Assembly: GCF_012489685.1 (NCBI RefSeq)
Contig: NC_080044.1
Location: 72,278,732 to 72,342,731, forward strand
From: Lotus japonicus
Lineage: Eukaryota; Streptophyta; Magnoliopsida; Fabales; Fabaceae
DNA length: 64,000 nt
Direction: 5' to 3'
Part shown: positions 22,441 through 34,691 of the stretch, in pieces
How positions within the stretch are numbered: position 1 is the stretch's first letter
Layout: each line of letters opens with the position of its first letter
Notes under the pieces: model-generated
What the model saw: only the letters and a program-made list of their open reading frames with translations
Database searches by the model: none
What the model was told of the DNA's origin: nothing
Translations under genes and position numbers: made by a program

Positions 22441-22594
22441 TGAGCTAACCTAGCTTCTGGAATTTGCTCTTCCGCACATGAGTACTTGATATATGAAGAG
22501 AATCTTCAAGATTTAAGAGTTGTCACTTAAAATAAAATAAGTGATAAATATTCCTACATCACAAAAACTGCATTTTAGAAGCTAGGTTAGCTTA
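22441..22594. repeat. Short inverted-repeat element upstream of the metacaspase
   Basis: GAGCTAACCTAGCTTCT near 22441 pairs with AGAAGCTAGGTTAGCTT near 22578, giving about 16 bp of inverted repeat around a 120-bp interior. It lies some 190 bp upstream of the metacaspase start codon. It may be a small MITE; no target duplication is evident. Confidence 0.5.
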
Positions 22595-22904
22595 AGCTAA
22601 GTAGGAAGAGTTAGAAACAATAAGGATTGAAACTTGGGCGGATGAAGAATCAGAACTCAAATAATGAAGAAGTTATGATTAATTTGTATTAATTTAGTAA
22701 CAACTACCATTTTTCTATAAAAATTAAATCAATGACATTATTTCTAATAAATTAAAATGTTCATATTAAAATCAAAGTCAATCCACAAGTAAGCGTTAAA
22801 GGATAACAAAGTCCAATAGTCAATGTGGGCCTGTGTGGTGCTTTTTCCTCTGCAGCGACTTGATATTTTGCGTCAGCTAGGAAGTTCATAAGGAAAATAC
22901 ATCT

Positions 22905-23215
22905 GGAAAACTAAACCGTTTGAGAAAACAACTTAATTAAGGACTTATGATCATAAGTGAATATAAACGCTTATGACAAAAACGCTTATTCATAAGCTAT
23001 TTTTAATAATATATATATTGAAACAAATTGAAAATAAGCTATATATAAGCATAAACTATGTTCAATAAGCTATCATGAGTACGTAGCTTATGAAAATAAG
23101 TTTAAAACAGCTTATAGTAGGTCATAAATTATTTGCATAAGCTTTTTCAAACACTTACACAAGGGCTTATACTGTCAGATAAGCTCAAATAAACTCTTCC
23201 AAATAGAGCCATAGT
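22905..23215. mobile_element. MITE-like element rich in AAGCTTAT/ATAAGC motifs
   Basis: The stretch contains many inverted copies of ATAAGC/GCTTAT (ACGCTTATGACAAAAACGC, CAGCTTATAGTAGGTCATAA). It ends with GATAAGCTCAAATAAACTCT. It looks like a common plant MITE type, but the left terminus is not sharply defined. No coding sequence. Confidence 0.5.
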
Positions 23216-23336
23216 ATAAGAACTTTTCCAGTTTCCTCTTAGCTACTTGAATATCCTTTATTAAAGCTTTTAGCGACAGATTTCAACGGATTTTCTTATT
23301 TCCCTATATATAATTTGTAAACACCAGGATAATTAG

Positions 23337-23403
<67 letters not shown>

Positions 23404-23404
23404 A
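23337..23404. repeat. (TATC)n microsatellite at the Helitron A 5' end
   Basis: About 17 uninterrupted TATC units. It coincides with the TCTA-type start of the Helitron, so it probably grew from the element's own terminus. Confidence 0.97.
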
Positions 23405-24999
23405 AAGGGAGAGTTTTTGCAACCTTTGGGGTAAAACTATAATTTAATACTTTAATACACATGGGTGAAAATTTTTCCATGGTCATATACGTAAATTTGT
23501 GAATAATTCAATATGAAGTTAATCATGGCCATTCATTGCTTCTAATCCTAACCGTTGATCATTTTCTTATAAAACCCTTTGTACAACCTTTTCATATTCT
23601 TAGCCGTTTTATTTGTTTCTTTTGTAACTCCCGATTATGGATTATGGTTACAAAATCACCAAGAGTTTCTTCCTTCTTCTCCTATATATAAAACATTTTT
23701 TCATTTCCCTTTCAACTTATTTTCATCTCTATCATTTTGACCTTCAGCATCTCCATTCATGTGCAGGTTATATCACTTCGATTTGAATTCTCCAACAACA
23801 TCATTCTAGCACAAGAATATCTTCCATCAAGTTAGAAAATTTTCTTTTGCGTCTTTTCTTCTCCAACGGTCACTTCTTCTTCATCACTTTTCATTCTCAA
23901 GCATTGACGTTTTTCTCCATCATCATCTTCCATCCGGTAAGAGCTCTTCTTTTTTCGCCTTATTTATCCTTTTGATTTATTTTTTATGATTTCTCCATTT
24001 CTTCTTCTTCAGATTTTGTTCTCATGCTACGTTCTTCCCAAACGATCTTTTTTTTCTCATTCGTTCTTCTCATTCTTCATCTCCCACTCCTATAAGATTC
24101 AGTCTTTATTCGCAATATGCACATTGTTATCGCTTATTCAATAGATGAAAGTTACAAATTTTATTTTACTTTTGTAATTTATGCATGTTTTGTTCTTTGT
24201 CGTTGAATATCAATATTATTATGATTTGTTTGTAACTTCTATTTCATTTCAAAAATACTTTTTCTTCATAAACTATTAAGGTCATCTCCTTGATTATTTC
24301 TCTAATTGTGTTTCATTATTTTTCTTGCACAATTTTATGATGTTTGATTCCATTTCTTTGACAGTTTAATCTTAAACCAATGTAAGTTTCTTGCTTTTGT
24401 TTTTATTTTGATTAATTTATTTTCAACTTAGTTGACCAAATGATAATCTTTTCTTCTAATCTGGTACAATGAAGCCTCTTTTTCTCTTTTATATTTCATT
24501 GATTTAGTTTCAATTTGTTTCTTTTTTCAGATTTTCCCATTGTTGTTTTTCATTCTTCCAATGTTACATCTTGAAAACATGTAAGTTTCTTGCATTTTTC
24601 GTAATTTTTATTGTTTCATTATGAACTTAGTCGACTAAATGAGAGTCACCTTTATTTTATTTTACAACTTTGTGTGGTGTTGTCATATTCATCGTCTACC
24701 TTAAGTTTCATTCAATTTATGTCATTTTTAGGTGATATTTACACTATGAATGTGGTCACTAATTTTACACTATTTTTTCAGTTTTCGGTTTTGTTTTTCC
24801 TTCTTATTCCTTTTATCTATCAACTCTATTTGGAGAGTTTTGTTTTTTTGTTTTTTTTTCTATTGAAAGTAAATCCTTGAATTAAAAAAAAAGTTTCATA
24901 TAGTTGTTTTTACCTATGAGGTTTTGAGTAATTAATTATAAATATTATTTTATATGTAATTACTTTGAACCCGTTCGATATTCAGCCGACTTTAAATCT

Positions 25000-27120
25000 C
25001 AGTCGTTTGATATTCCCCTTGAACATTCTCCATCAATGTTAGTATATAATTTTCTACTATTAAGATCAAAATTATTTTAAATGAATTTATTTTTATTTAA
25101 TTTATATGAGTTATAGAATGTCTTGGGTAAACATAAATATCAAATATGATATTAGTTATGAATTTCATAAGACGCATATCATTAGTTTAAATTTGTTGAA
25201 GTATTAATCAATTAATATTTAATATTAATAATAAACCTTAAAATTTAAAGGTCACTAAATAAAAAAAAACTCTCATATCCCTTCCTCTTGAACTTTCTTC
25301 ATCAATGTCATTCTATAGACTTCTACTATGAATTGAAATAAATAAATTTATTATTATTTATCTCATATGAGTTATGAAATTCAAAAACATATTTATATTT
25401 ATTTATATATTGAGAAGTTTAGTAACCTCGAGGGTAAAATTGTCAATCAATAAACAATGTTTCATATATTTATTTTTCTCTATGAGCATTTAAGTAGTTA
25501 TGCATATTATTTCATATGTGATTTTTCAGAACCGTTCAATATACAACAAACTTTTAATCTAAGCCGTTCGATATTCCCCTTCAATTTCCTCCATCAATGT
25601 TAGTATATAAGTTTCTACTATTAAACTCAAAATTATTTTAAATGAATTTATCATTATTTAATTTATGAGTTATGAAATGTCATAGGTCAAAATTAATATT
25701 AAATATGATATTAGTTATGAATTCTATAAGACACATATTATTAGTTTAGGTTTGTTGAAGTATTAATCAACTAATAATTAATATTAATAATAAACCTTAA
25801 AAGTTAAAGGCCACTCAATAAAAAAAACTCCACTATCACTTCCTCTTGAACTTCCTTCATCAATGTCATTCTAAACATCTACTATTAATTGAAAATTACT
25901 TTAAATAAATTTATTATTATTTATTTTATATGAGTTATGAAATTCAAAAAAGTATGCTTAATACTAAATAAGATCTTATCAAAAAGAAAAAAAGACTATC
26001 ACTAACTCTTTTCTCTACAACTATATAAATTAATAAGTGTTAATACTCATTCAACATGTGCACGTCACATAAGTTTTGTTGAAGCATTTGCTTTTGTTTT
26101 TTCAAAGGCTCAAGCTTCAAGACATTTTTCCAGGTACATATATCCAACGGCTAACTATTGATGTGCTAACCTAGAATATTAACATGTGTTATAACATGAT
26201 TTTTATTTCATGATGATCTTCAACTTGATTTCATCATCTAAAATTGAAACACCTAAAAAATTATTTTCTCATTGATTTTCTCAACTTTTTGTTATGTAGG
26301 ATAACTCAAACAGTTCGTATGTTCCATGTGTGGGAAATAAGAGATTTCAAAACACCTGGAATTGTTAATAGTATTGAAGTGCTCTTAATTGTTGAAAATG
26401 TATTCAATTTCTTTGTTATCACCACTTTCATGGTACCTAATTCAAACTATTTGTTGTTACCATAGCAAAGTGAATTTTTAAAATTGTAGTTTTTCAAATG
26501 CCACAGTTTAGTGACACACTATGTGCAAAACAAGTTTATGCGAGTCAGAATTTTATGGTTCAAGCACCTGCTAGAAAATATAGAGTCACAAAGCACAAAT
26601 ACATGATTACTTGAATTAACATCTCAAGAATTGAAGAGGCTAGCTACAAGTAACACTATTCCTAAAGTAAAATATAATTTTGTACAATTTAATATAGTTG
26701 ATATCATAACATGTGATGCAAAAAGAAAAGGAAAACCATCTCTATCTCTTTACTTCCTTCATCAATGTTAGTCTTATAACTTTCTACTATTAACCTCAAA
26801 ATTATTTTAAATGAATTTATTATTATTTAATTCATTTGAGTTATGGAATGTCATTGGACAAAAATTAATATTAAATATGATATCACTAAAAAAATATATA
26901 TAGGGAATTTCAAAAGACAAGTTTAGATTTGTTGAAATATTAATCAACTAATAATTAATATAAATAAAAAACCTTAAAAGTTAAGGCCATTCAATAAAAA
27001 ACTCCTCTAACCCTTCATCTTGATCTTCCTTTATTATTGTCATTCTATGAACTTATACTATTAACTTCAAATTATTTTAAATAAATTTATTATTATTTAT
27101 TTCATGAGTTATAAACCTCG
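25000..27120. repeat. Diverged internal repeats of Helitron A
   Basis: A block containing CCTCCATCAATGTTAGTATA, then AAATGAATTTAT-ATTATTTA and later TTGAAGTATTAATCAACTAA, occurs at about 25010-25250, 25570-25800 and 26740-26960. Shorter companions beginning CTTCATCAATGTCATTCTA follow each. The spacing suggests an old duplication series within the element. No coding function. Confidence 0.6.
26298..26605 (+). pseudogene. RPA70-like (DUF223) exon remnants in Helitron A
   Basis: 26298-26412 reads RITQTVRMFHVWEIRDFKTP and NSIEVLLIVEN, like the first OB-fold strand region of Helitron RPA proteins (usual form: V-R-LWxVxxF ... NSxEMVLxDE). About 26538-26605 reads FMVQAPARKYRVTKHKYM, like the FxVxxNxxxYRTTxHxYKL segment of the same domain. 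The intervening and downstream exons are missing. It is a relic of the RPA gene of an autonomous Helitron. Confidence 0.68.
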
Positions 27121-27515
27121 AAAAGACAAACTTAATATTAAATAAGATCTTACCAAAAAATACCACTTCTATATGTAAAGTACAATAAAATTGTTATATC
27201 AAAAGAATAAATCCAAAACATCAATTAGATAAACAAGGAAATCTACGACAAAAAAAAAATTAAAACATAAATTAGCACTTCGAAAAAAAACCTAATTATC
27301 ACAAAAAAAAATTATTTTTTCTCTTTCATATGAATAAATAATTTAAAAAAAAACATAAAAAACACAATACAAACACTTCGAAAAAAAACCTAATTATCAC
27401 AAAAAAATATTGTTTTTTCACTTTCATATGAATAAATAATTAAAAAAAAAACATAAAAAACACAATACAAAATAATAAAGAATGTCCCCGTGCGTTGCAC
27501 GGGTAAAAAGTACTA

Positions 27516-27561
<46 letters not shown>

Positions 27562-27849
27562 TGCATGCATATGTACCCAAAGTATGAAAAACATCATTTT
27601 TCAGTGTCATATAATTAAATTCTCCTTCAATCTCTAATTATAAGACCTATTAGAATCATATAGTTGATGTCTCTTCATATAAGACCCCTTACTAGATTTT
27701 AAGAATAATTATCATTTTTTTCCAAGTATATCGATACCTTATATCTATAATCTATAATCTATAATCTATAATCTATCTATCTATAATCTATCTATAATCT
27801 ATAATCTATAATATATATAAAAGCAGAGTTTTTACAGCCTTGAGGACAA

Positions 27850-30270
27850 ATAAGTCGTTCAACAATTTATTACAAAAACTATGAAAATTAGGCATGGACA
27901 TTTTAGTTAAAAACATTTTATTTCACTTAGATTTGATCTCAGCCGTTGATTCACAAACATGGTTTTTAATTGCATCAGTTTCGCTCTTCCATTCCATCTG
28001 TAACGCTCCATTCTGACGTTTTTTTCTGGGTTCCTTTTCTCCTTCTCTGCACCGTTTCTCTCAAGGGCTTCAAAATTGACAGAGGTCGAGACAGTGGTGG
28101 TGTGAACGATTCAGCCATCTTCGCTTTCCATCAGAGTCGGCCATGTTTCAGGTTTGCTTCTCTTATTTGGGTTTTCTCGGTTTTATTCTGGTGAGTACGA
28201 CGTTTGTCTACCCTTGATTCTAATCGATGATGATGAATTGAGGGCTGTGGCACTTTCTGGATAATTTGATTCAAATTTTATATGCCTTTTGCAATACTTT
28301 ATCATTCATCGTCTCACATCTATTTTACAGCCCAGACTTTCAGAGTTGTTATCAAACATCGGTAAGATTCCTTCATTCTCCGCCTTATGCGGATTTATCT
28401 TTCGTTTTGATTTCTGTTCTAAATTCAGGGTAGTAGATTTAACCCCCTTTTGTTCTTCATAGGTACGTTTGAGTCCCTTTCTTTACGCTTTCACTGAGGC
28501 GTTTATGGGAACCATTCTTGCTCGGAATCTGCCGCTCCAATAAGGTGCAATTCCCTTCTGGATTTCCACACGTTTTACAGATAATTTTTATGTACTCATT
28601 ATCTTGGTTTCATTATTTGGATTTTCCCTTCTATTTGTTCTTCAATTGTATGTTCTGAACCCCTGGAATTTCAACTTTTGAACGTGTAGCGTATCATCCA
28701 ATTTGTCTCAATCAAATATGAACCTGAGCGCACCATTGAAAAGGTCATCATCGTTTGGTCCTTTCACTTTCTCTCTATGTTTTCATTATTTGGATTTCCA
28801 CCTTCTTTTTGTTCTTCACATATTTTTTTACCATGCTTGACATTGCAACCTTACAACCAATTGTTTCATCTGATTCTTAATCTAAGAAATTATATTTCTT
28901 TGATGAGATTGGTTTTTAATATTTTATCATTGTCTATTTGCCATTTCTCAGCCAATTACGTTGTTCTAATTTCATTGATAACTCGAGCACCATAATCTTT
29001 TTCTACAGGTTGTTAGATGTTGCTTGGAAGCCACTGTGGCCAAAACCTTCTAATGTCAGATTGCTTAGTTGTTGAGATAAAGGAATCAGAGTCTGTACCT
29101 GATGGTACCCCAATAGATGGTTCAAGAATGTAGTTTAAATGCATTTGAGGTTTTTGTATGCTGATGCATCCTTACCAGTTTGAAGCTGTTAAGAGTTCTA
29201 ATGTTTCTATTGATCTGTCAATTCTTTGAATGTATAATATCTAGAAATAAGGTTTTTCTATTATTGTGTATTCTTGAAGTTGTCAATTATAAAAAAGACC
29301 CTCGGCCGACATAGGTTTCAGTATGAAATCTATGCTTTTTAGAGATTGTTACGATTAATTAAATTTATTCGAATACCCATGGTGGAGACTTTGAATCAGC
29401 TTTCTCTCCAAATTTCTCTTCCCTTTCTCTTCTTCTGCGACTCCCTCCCCGTGCCTATGATCCTGGCCTCTGAATCAGTTTTCATTTTGATTGCTGATTT
29501 CCACACATCATTTTTTCAGTCTTCAAGGAGAATGGTGAAGATGAAGTAAGTTAAAGGATCATTTTTTTAGTCTGAAGGATGTTTTTTCACTTTCTCTGGC
29601 GGGAAAGTTGCTCAGGCCTTAGTGGGGTAGCTGCAGAACCATCACAAAATCTTCCATGTTGCTACTGGGAAGGGCCAAGAGTAATGTTTCTTTTATTCAC
29701 TTTAGGTAGTTACGATTGAATATTTTTTCATTTTGCTTTTATTTCTTTATTGTCTAAAGAGCATTTTGAATTTGAAGCAAGCTGCACTATTGTTAGTATG
29801 TAACAAGGCCAAATTTTTTTATTAATATTTTCAAATTAGTTTTGATGTTAATGTAGCAACAACCACAAAACTTGGCTGGCTTTGGAGACAGTTTCTATTG
29901 CTATAACACATGCTATCTTGCTTTATATCATGCTTCATTTTATACACATTCTACCTTGAATTCATGCAATTGGCCGGGACAATTTTAAGCAATTATTTTT
30001 CAAATTATATAGTCTACATTGTTTTATAATCATTTGCATGCTTTGCTGCTTCCAATGTTTCTTGGATGAGCAAAGAATTGCCCTGTTTGCAAATTAGGAG
30101 AAACATAGGGTAAAAATATCTTGCTGTTTAGATAGCCAGTTCTTTTTCAAATCAGTTGTGAAAGAATCTCTCCCCTGGAATTTGAGCATGTCTCTGGAAA
30201 CATCTCTCATTTTACTTTTGTTTGTATACCTCTATACCATGAAATTTTGTGAAATCTAATACCATATTAT
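27850..30270 (+). other. 5' half of Helitron B, exon/intron-like but unassigned
   Basis: Pyrimidine-rich stretches alternate with short open frames (for example 27970-28194 and 29346-29549) and AG|GT-like borders, as if several exons of plant genes had been taken up. I could not name a source gene for any of these pieces, and none makes a continuous protein. Confidence 0.35.
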
Positions 30271-30277
30271 TTCACAG

Positions 30278-30590
30278 GTAATACCATATAGGGAGAAGAA
30301 ATTAGCTGACATATATGCGTCTGAAATGCGTAATAGGAGGCATGTGTGAGTTTTCATGTTTTCCTTAATAGCATTGAAGTTTGTTATGTCTGTTCTTCCA
30401 TTCTTCAGTTAATATTAGAAAAAATGGAAAGTTATTTGTTATATCGTATTTTAAGTTTCATTATTTGATTTGAATATTTTTAGTTCATTGCTTTTATTGA
30501 CACCATAGGCCGAGCATGTTAGAGTTGAAAGGAATGTGCTTGCAGAAGTTGTCAGTGATTTAATTGTGAAACTGTATTACTCCATGTGAC
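30278..30590 (+). pseudogene. Captured NDR-type AGC kinase fragment (two exons)
   Basis: After TTCACAG at 30277, the frame reads YREKKLADIYASEMRNRRHV and ends before GTGTGAG. A second piece starts after CCATAG at 30508 and reads AEHVRVERNVLAEVVSDLIV, KLYYSM, stop. In plant NDR kinases the corresponding order is CREK...(G)NIYAMKKLKKSEMLRRGQV followed by EHV-x-ERN-LAEV and IVKLYCSF. The capture lacks MKKLKK, so the ATP-binding lysine is lost, and nothing of the catalytic core follows. It is a transposon passenger and not a gene. Confidence 0.68.
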
Positions 30591-30814
30591 CAAATTAAAT
30601 AGCAGGTTCCATGATATTTTTCCTTCTTTCCCTGACTTTTCAATCCTTTATTTCAATGATGATCCTAAATGGTTAGAGCATAGTGTGTTTCTTAAAGCAT
30701 CTCAACCATTGTTTTTCACTTATCGGTGTTCAATATTTTCCTTCTTTGAGATACTCACATGCAAGTTTTACCTCCTTATTAATTCGTATTTTGTTTTTCG
30801 GTAGCAGAACATTA

Positions 30815-31200
30815 TTGTTCTCCAAACATATGCAGTTCTCTCCAGGGCCTTTGACTCATCTGTTTCAGTTAAAGACCCTCATTCCTACCATGGTGTTGAC
30901 TTAGGAGGAGTTCGTACTAGGGCCTTCTAAAGTTTATTTCTTTTTCCCCCCATTGCACTGATAAAAAATTGACTCCAATTGCAGAGCAAAGGTCAGCTGC
31001 CAATCTGAAAAGGTCCTGTAAGTGTTGCTGAAAATATATGGGAAAAAAGGCATTCGCAGCATCTATTGGACTGGGCATCACTGTGATGAGGGATGTGCCT
31101 TCTCATGGTTCATACTTTTGGACATATGAATACTTGAGAGAGCATCTCCATCCATGTTGTAGAAAAGGCGGTTAAGAAAGTCTGAATACAAAGGCATTAT
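30815..31200 (+). pseudogene. Captured BAC2-type mitochondrial basic amino acid carrier fragment
   Basis: 30815-30930 reads VLQTYAVLSRAFDSSVSVKD and HSYHGVDLGGVRTRA. From about 30984 another piece reads QSKGQLPI, stop, KGP and then, after small frame changes, MRDVPSHGSYFWTYEYLREH and LHPCCRKGG, stop, ESLNT. These segments match the middle of plant mitochondrial arginine carriers of the BAC2 type (Arabidopsis family; remembered form MRD-PSHG-YFWTYEY-RE-LHPGCRK). At least two stops and a frameshift make it dead. It lies next to the kinase fragment, so this Helitron has taken up parts of at least two unrelated host genes in the same orientation. Confidence 0.78.
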
Positions 31201-31544
31201 TGATTGCTTCAAAATGAGCATTAGCGCAATAAGATACTTTGTGCAATGGCAGGGTTTAGTGATGCATCATGTTTTAAATACAGAATGAAATTAAGAACAT
31301 GGAGATAGGTCCTTTACCAAAGAAAATAGATTTTGATGTAAAATTTGAGCTTTTTTGTTTACCAATTTTGTTGTTTCTGTGTCCAGTTAAGTCAATTCTT
31401 CACCTCTTTAAATTGATTTACGAGAGTTAAAGAAACTCTCAGTTACAATCTCCCTAAACCAATTTGTTGTGGATGCTATAAACCTCCCTTATTTGGGATG
31501 TATTTATGGAATGGTATACAATAATCGTAATTGAAACAAAAATA

Positions 31545-31677
31545 ATAAAAGGTTTTAATTTTTTTTTTGTCTTGATCAAGGTATCTCCACGGTCTCGATA
31601 GCCGTGAGACTAATCCCTCGCCCCACGGTCAACGCACTAAGCGGTAAGGGGGTGGCTAAGGAGATAAAAGGTTTTAA
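31545..31677 (-). mobile_element. 5'-truncated SINE, 105 bp, with perfect 14-bp target duplication
   Basis: ATAAAAGGTTTTAA occurs at 31545-31558 and 31664-31677. The 105 bp between begin with a T run on the plus strand (the A tail on the minus strand). On the minus strand the insert reads CTTAGCCACCCCCTTACCGC, ATTAGTCTCACGG and GAGACCGTGG before the tail. The last two phrases resemble the 3' half of the SINE at 13724-13926, so it is a related family. The tRNA-like head is missing. Confidence 0.8.
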
Positions 31678-31964
31678 ATTTGAATTTTATATAAAGAATT
31701 AATATTAAAATTAAAAAAATTAAGATTAAATAATTTGACTTAGTAGAATCTCACTCTCATAGGTAGCAGGTGAAATTCACTCTCTAATGTGAGAAAAGAG
31801 CGAAAATTTTAAGATAACCTTTTGTAGAAGTTTTGAATTAATTTTTAATTAACCGGTGAAGAAATTATGTTCAAAAATAAAATAAAGGTTTGAATTCAAT
31901 TAGATAACTTTTTTGTGGGTTACTTATTCAATCTTATAACGTTTGATTACAAATACATGGAAGG

Positions 31965-32222
31965 ATGGGATTGAATGATGATGTAAAACTTATTTACACC
32001 GTCGGTGCATAAAAATTAATCTCTTAAGATAAGAGATTAATTTCTATGCACCGACGGTGTAAAAAGTTTTACACCATCATTCAATCACAACCTTCAATTT
32101 CCTATTTTTAGATACTCTTAAATTTAAAATTAATTGTAAGCTAACAAAATGGAGGGATGTGATTGAATGATGATGTAAAACTTATTTACACCGTCGGTGC
32201 ATAAAAATTAATCTCTTAAGAT
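31965..32222. mobile_element. MITE with near-perfect inverted arms and an extra half copy
   Basis: GATGTAAAACTTATTTACAC followed by CGTCGGTGCATAAAAATTAA (about 31979-32022) is mirrored by TTAATTTCTATGCACCGACG and GTGTAAAAAGTTTTACACCA (about 32038-32078). A further left arm, again from TGATTGAATGATGATG through TTAATCTCTTAAGATA, is present at about 32159-32222. The first unit is a complete fold-back element of about 120 bp; the second is a solo arm. Confidence 0.8.
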
Positions 32223-32481
32223 AAATGAATTCATTCTTAAAAACATGTACGTTTCCAATTAAATTTAAAACTATTATAAATTTATTTATGATACTTCCAC
32301 CGTTTAACTATCCACTTTTGATGTATTTGATTTAGTCCATTATTACAATTAGTGGGGGTAAATAGGTTTAATGGATAATAAACACAGTGCACAATTAGTG
32401 CAGAATTGAATTCTGGAAACTATGAGTTAAAATTTTATAATTTTAAAACCTTATAAATACAAATTAATTAAACAGTGGATA

Positions 32482-32675
32482 ATGAACTTTGAGGCCCTGA
32501 TTTTGAAGTATTTTTTCTCCGTGGGATATGGACAGAGACGAAAATCCCCTCAAAGCAAATTTAGGGGAGGGGGTGGGGATGAACTTTGAGGCCCTGATTT
32601 TGAAGTATTTTTTCCCCGTGGGATATGGACAGAGACGAAAATCCCCTCGAAGCAAATTTAGGGGAGGGGGTGGGG
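32482..32675. repeat. 97-bp tandem duplication
   Basis: Two adjacent 97-bp units, 32482-32578 and 32579-32675, start ATGAACTTTGAGGCCCTGAT and differ at only about two positions (CTCC/CCCC, CAAAG/CGAAG). A diverged third unit lies at about 32900-33000 (GACCCTGATTTTGAAGATTT). High identity shows a recent tandem event inside Helitron B. Confidence 0.9.
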
Positions 32676-34029
32676 ATATGTCTCCGTGTCCGGCGGTTTT
32701 GTGGAAACTACATGAGTTAAAAAATAATAAAATTCAAAACTTTATAATATAAGTTTTTTTTTTCAAAGTAACTTTATAATATAAGTTAATTAAAATAGAT
32801 ATGTAATTAGTGTACTTATTATAATGGATAATGAACTTGATACATGACCGTAGGAAAGTGTAGGGATAGCAAATTGCACATGCATATGAAGATCCCGCGA
32901 GGATTACCTCATTTGAGACCCTGATTTTGAAGATTTTTTTTTTCGTGGGAACAATGACGAAGATTCCCCCAAAACAAATTTAGGGACGGGGTGGGGATTC
33001 ATATCCCTGCCATGTGGGCCCCTGTCCCGTATATATAAAAGGAAATTGTACAAGATATTTGGATCTGTATATATAAATTAAAAAATATATGAAACCATTT
33101 AGTCAAACTATGCTCATAAACATTGTTTTATGATTTTCTTTCCAAGAAATTTGTTATAAGAATAACAATTGGAAGTTTCTACAATGTAGTTATTGTATTT
33201 AAATTTAAATTAATATAATGAATTCTTCAATGCCTTTTATAATTCTACAAAAATATTGTAAAATAAAAAATAGCTCATTAATATAATTTTACTTTTCCTT
33301 TTTATTTCAGGAAATTCATGAGGCCAATCCTACACATATAAATATAATTATTACGCTTCTACAAAATAAAATCAGACACACTCAACACATACTTTTCCTC
33401 TGTAACAAAAAAAAAAGTCACACTCAATACATAAAAAATTCTTTAAATTTATGTTTTCTTATATCCAAAATTAATTTAATTCATAATTTTTTTAATAAAC
33501 ATAGAAAATATATCACATAAAAAAAAACAAGAGTAGATATCCCCGTGTATCGTACGGGTAAAAAGTACTAGTTTATTATATTGTTGTAGTTTCAAAGTTT
33601 AGTTTACTATTAATAATTAATGATTTTCGACACTACTCAATTTTTTTAGATTAAAAAAAATTGGTATAAATAATAAATTTGTCCTAAGATTTGTTAGCTT
33701 TCCGAGAATACCCTTATTTAATTTTTTATAATTTCTCTCTCTAAGTTAACTTTCCAAAATCTATAACCGTTCCTGAACTTTGAGCGAGATTTGAAAACCA
33801 TCCCACGCCGAAAAATTATCTGAAAAACCGTCCCCAGACTTCACAAAATATATTGAATCCATCCCTCCAACCACCATACGTCCGGCCACCGTGCTTATTT
33901 GTCATTAATGATCCTAGGTGGCATTACCACATCAATTAATGAATCTAGTTGGATTTTTTTTTATTTTCCAATTAAATTTAATCATTTCCAAGCCCAGAAA
34001 TTTCATCCTACATAAACCAGAGCTTCAGA

Positions 34030-34605
34030 TCGAATGAAAAGGAGAGCTTTTTTTTATGGGTTTTGCATCAATGGGGGATTATTATGGCAATTTTGCCCAA
34101 ACCCATGGGTACCCGCCCGAATCCGATCCGATTTGACGGACAAAAACCGAGTTGATTGGATTTGGGTTTGGGTTTGGGTTTGGGTTTTGCCCGTTACAGT
34201 AGCAGTTTATGGGTTTGGTTGGTATTAGTTAAATCCATGTCCATACCCGCCCAAACCCGAACCCAAAGATACCCAAAACATAAAATTACAAAAAAATTCT
34301 CACACATGTATATATTTATAAACTTTGTTCTTAGTGTTTGATGATTAATTGTACTTTTGTATGTTTGAGAAAGTAAACTCTAAATTATTGTTGTCTCACT
34401 TTGGTGATGAATGGGGATGAAAGTAGGTTCTGGATCGGGTTGTTATTTCACGTAAGGGAATGAGTTTGGGTTTGGGTTTCGGGTAAATCCGAAACCCAAT
34501 GGGTTTGGGCATGGATTTCATTTTATCACCCATAAGAGCTTGTGTTTGGGTTTGATAATTGTAAAACCCGTGCCCGATTCTACCCATTACCATCCCCAGG
34601 GATTA
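34030..34605. repeat. Old hAT-like remnants with GGGTTTGGGTTT motifs upstream of mTERF copy 2
   Basis: Two G/C-skewed blocks (34075-34275 and 34408-34605) have phrases GGGTTTGGGTTTGGG and CCCAAACCCGAACCC. ATGGGGATGAAAGTAGG (34409) is partly the inverse of TACCATCCCCAGGGA-type sequence at about 34585-34602. Such ends (GGGGATG-x-AATGGG) are common in plant hAT derivatives. No target duplication could be assigned. Confidence 0.45.
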
Positions 34606-34691
34606 AGAGAAGCATGATGAAAATTCAAATGCAGGTGTTCTTTGTCGTTTAGAGCTGCCACTCAGGTTTCCAGAATCGAATCTCCGATCTC

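Larger units (their letters stand above)
23339..27516 (+). mobile_element. Helitron A, 4.2 kb, with RPA-like exon remnants
   Basis: The 3' end is exact: CCCCGTGCGTTGCACGGG (27486-27503) followed by TAAAAAGTACTAG ending at 27516, with T next. The 5' end is a TC start at 23339 after host A, expanded into (TATC)n (23337-23404) before ATAAAGGGAGAGTTTTTGCA. The same 5' motif in related form starts the next element, supporting a common family. Inside, 26298-26412 and about 26505-26605 are OB-fold (RPA-like) exons. The rest is pyrimidine-rich or AT-rich with repeated phrases such as CTTCATCAATGTTAGT that recur several times from 25030 to 27060. Confidence 0.8.
27743..33571 (+). mobile_element. Helitron B, about 5.8 kb, carrying host gene fragments
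   Basis: The 3' end has the hairpin CCCCGTGTATCGTACGGG (33541-33557) and then TAAAAAGTACTAG ending at 33571, followed by T. This 3' tail (TAAAAAGTACTAG) is identical to that of Helitron A. The 5' end starts in a TCTATAATCTATAA repeat at about 27743-27815 and continues AAAAGCAGAGTTTTTACAGC, matching Helitron A (GGGAGAGTTTTTGCAACC). Inside are kinase and mitochondrial carrier pieces, a truncated SINE (31559-31663), MITE copies (31970-32222) and a tandem duplication (32482-32675). No Helitron protein of its own is seen, so it is non-autonomous. Confidence 0.8.

Noticed and set aside
23337..23404. Regularly spaced repeats that could suggest a CRISPR array
   Set aside because: It is a pure TATC microsatellite without spacers, in a plant genome.
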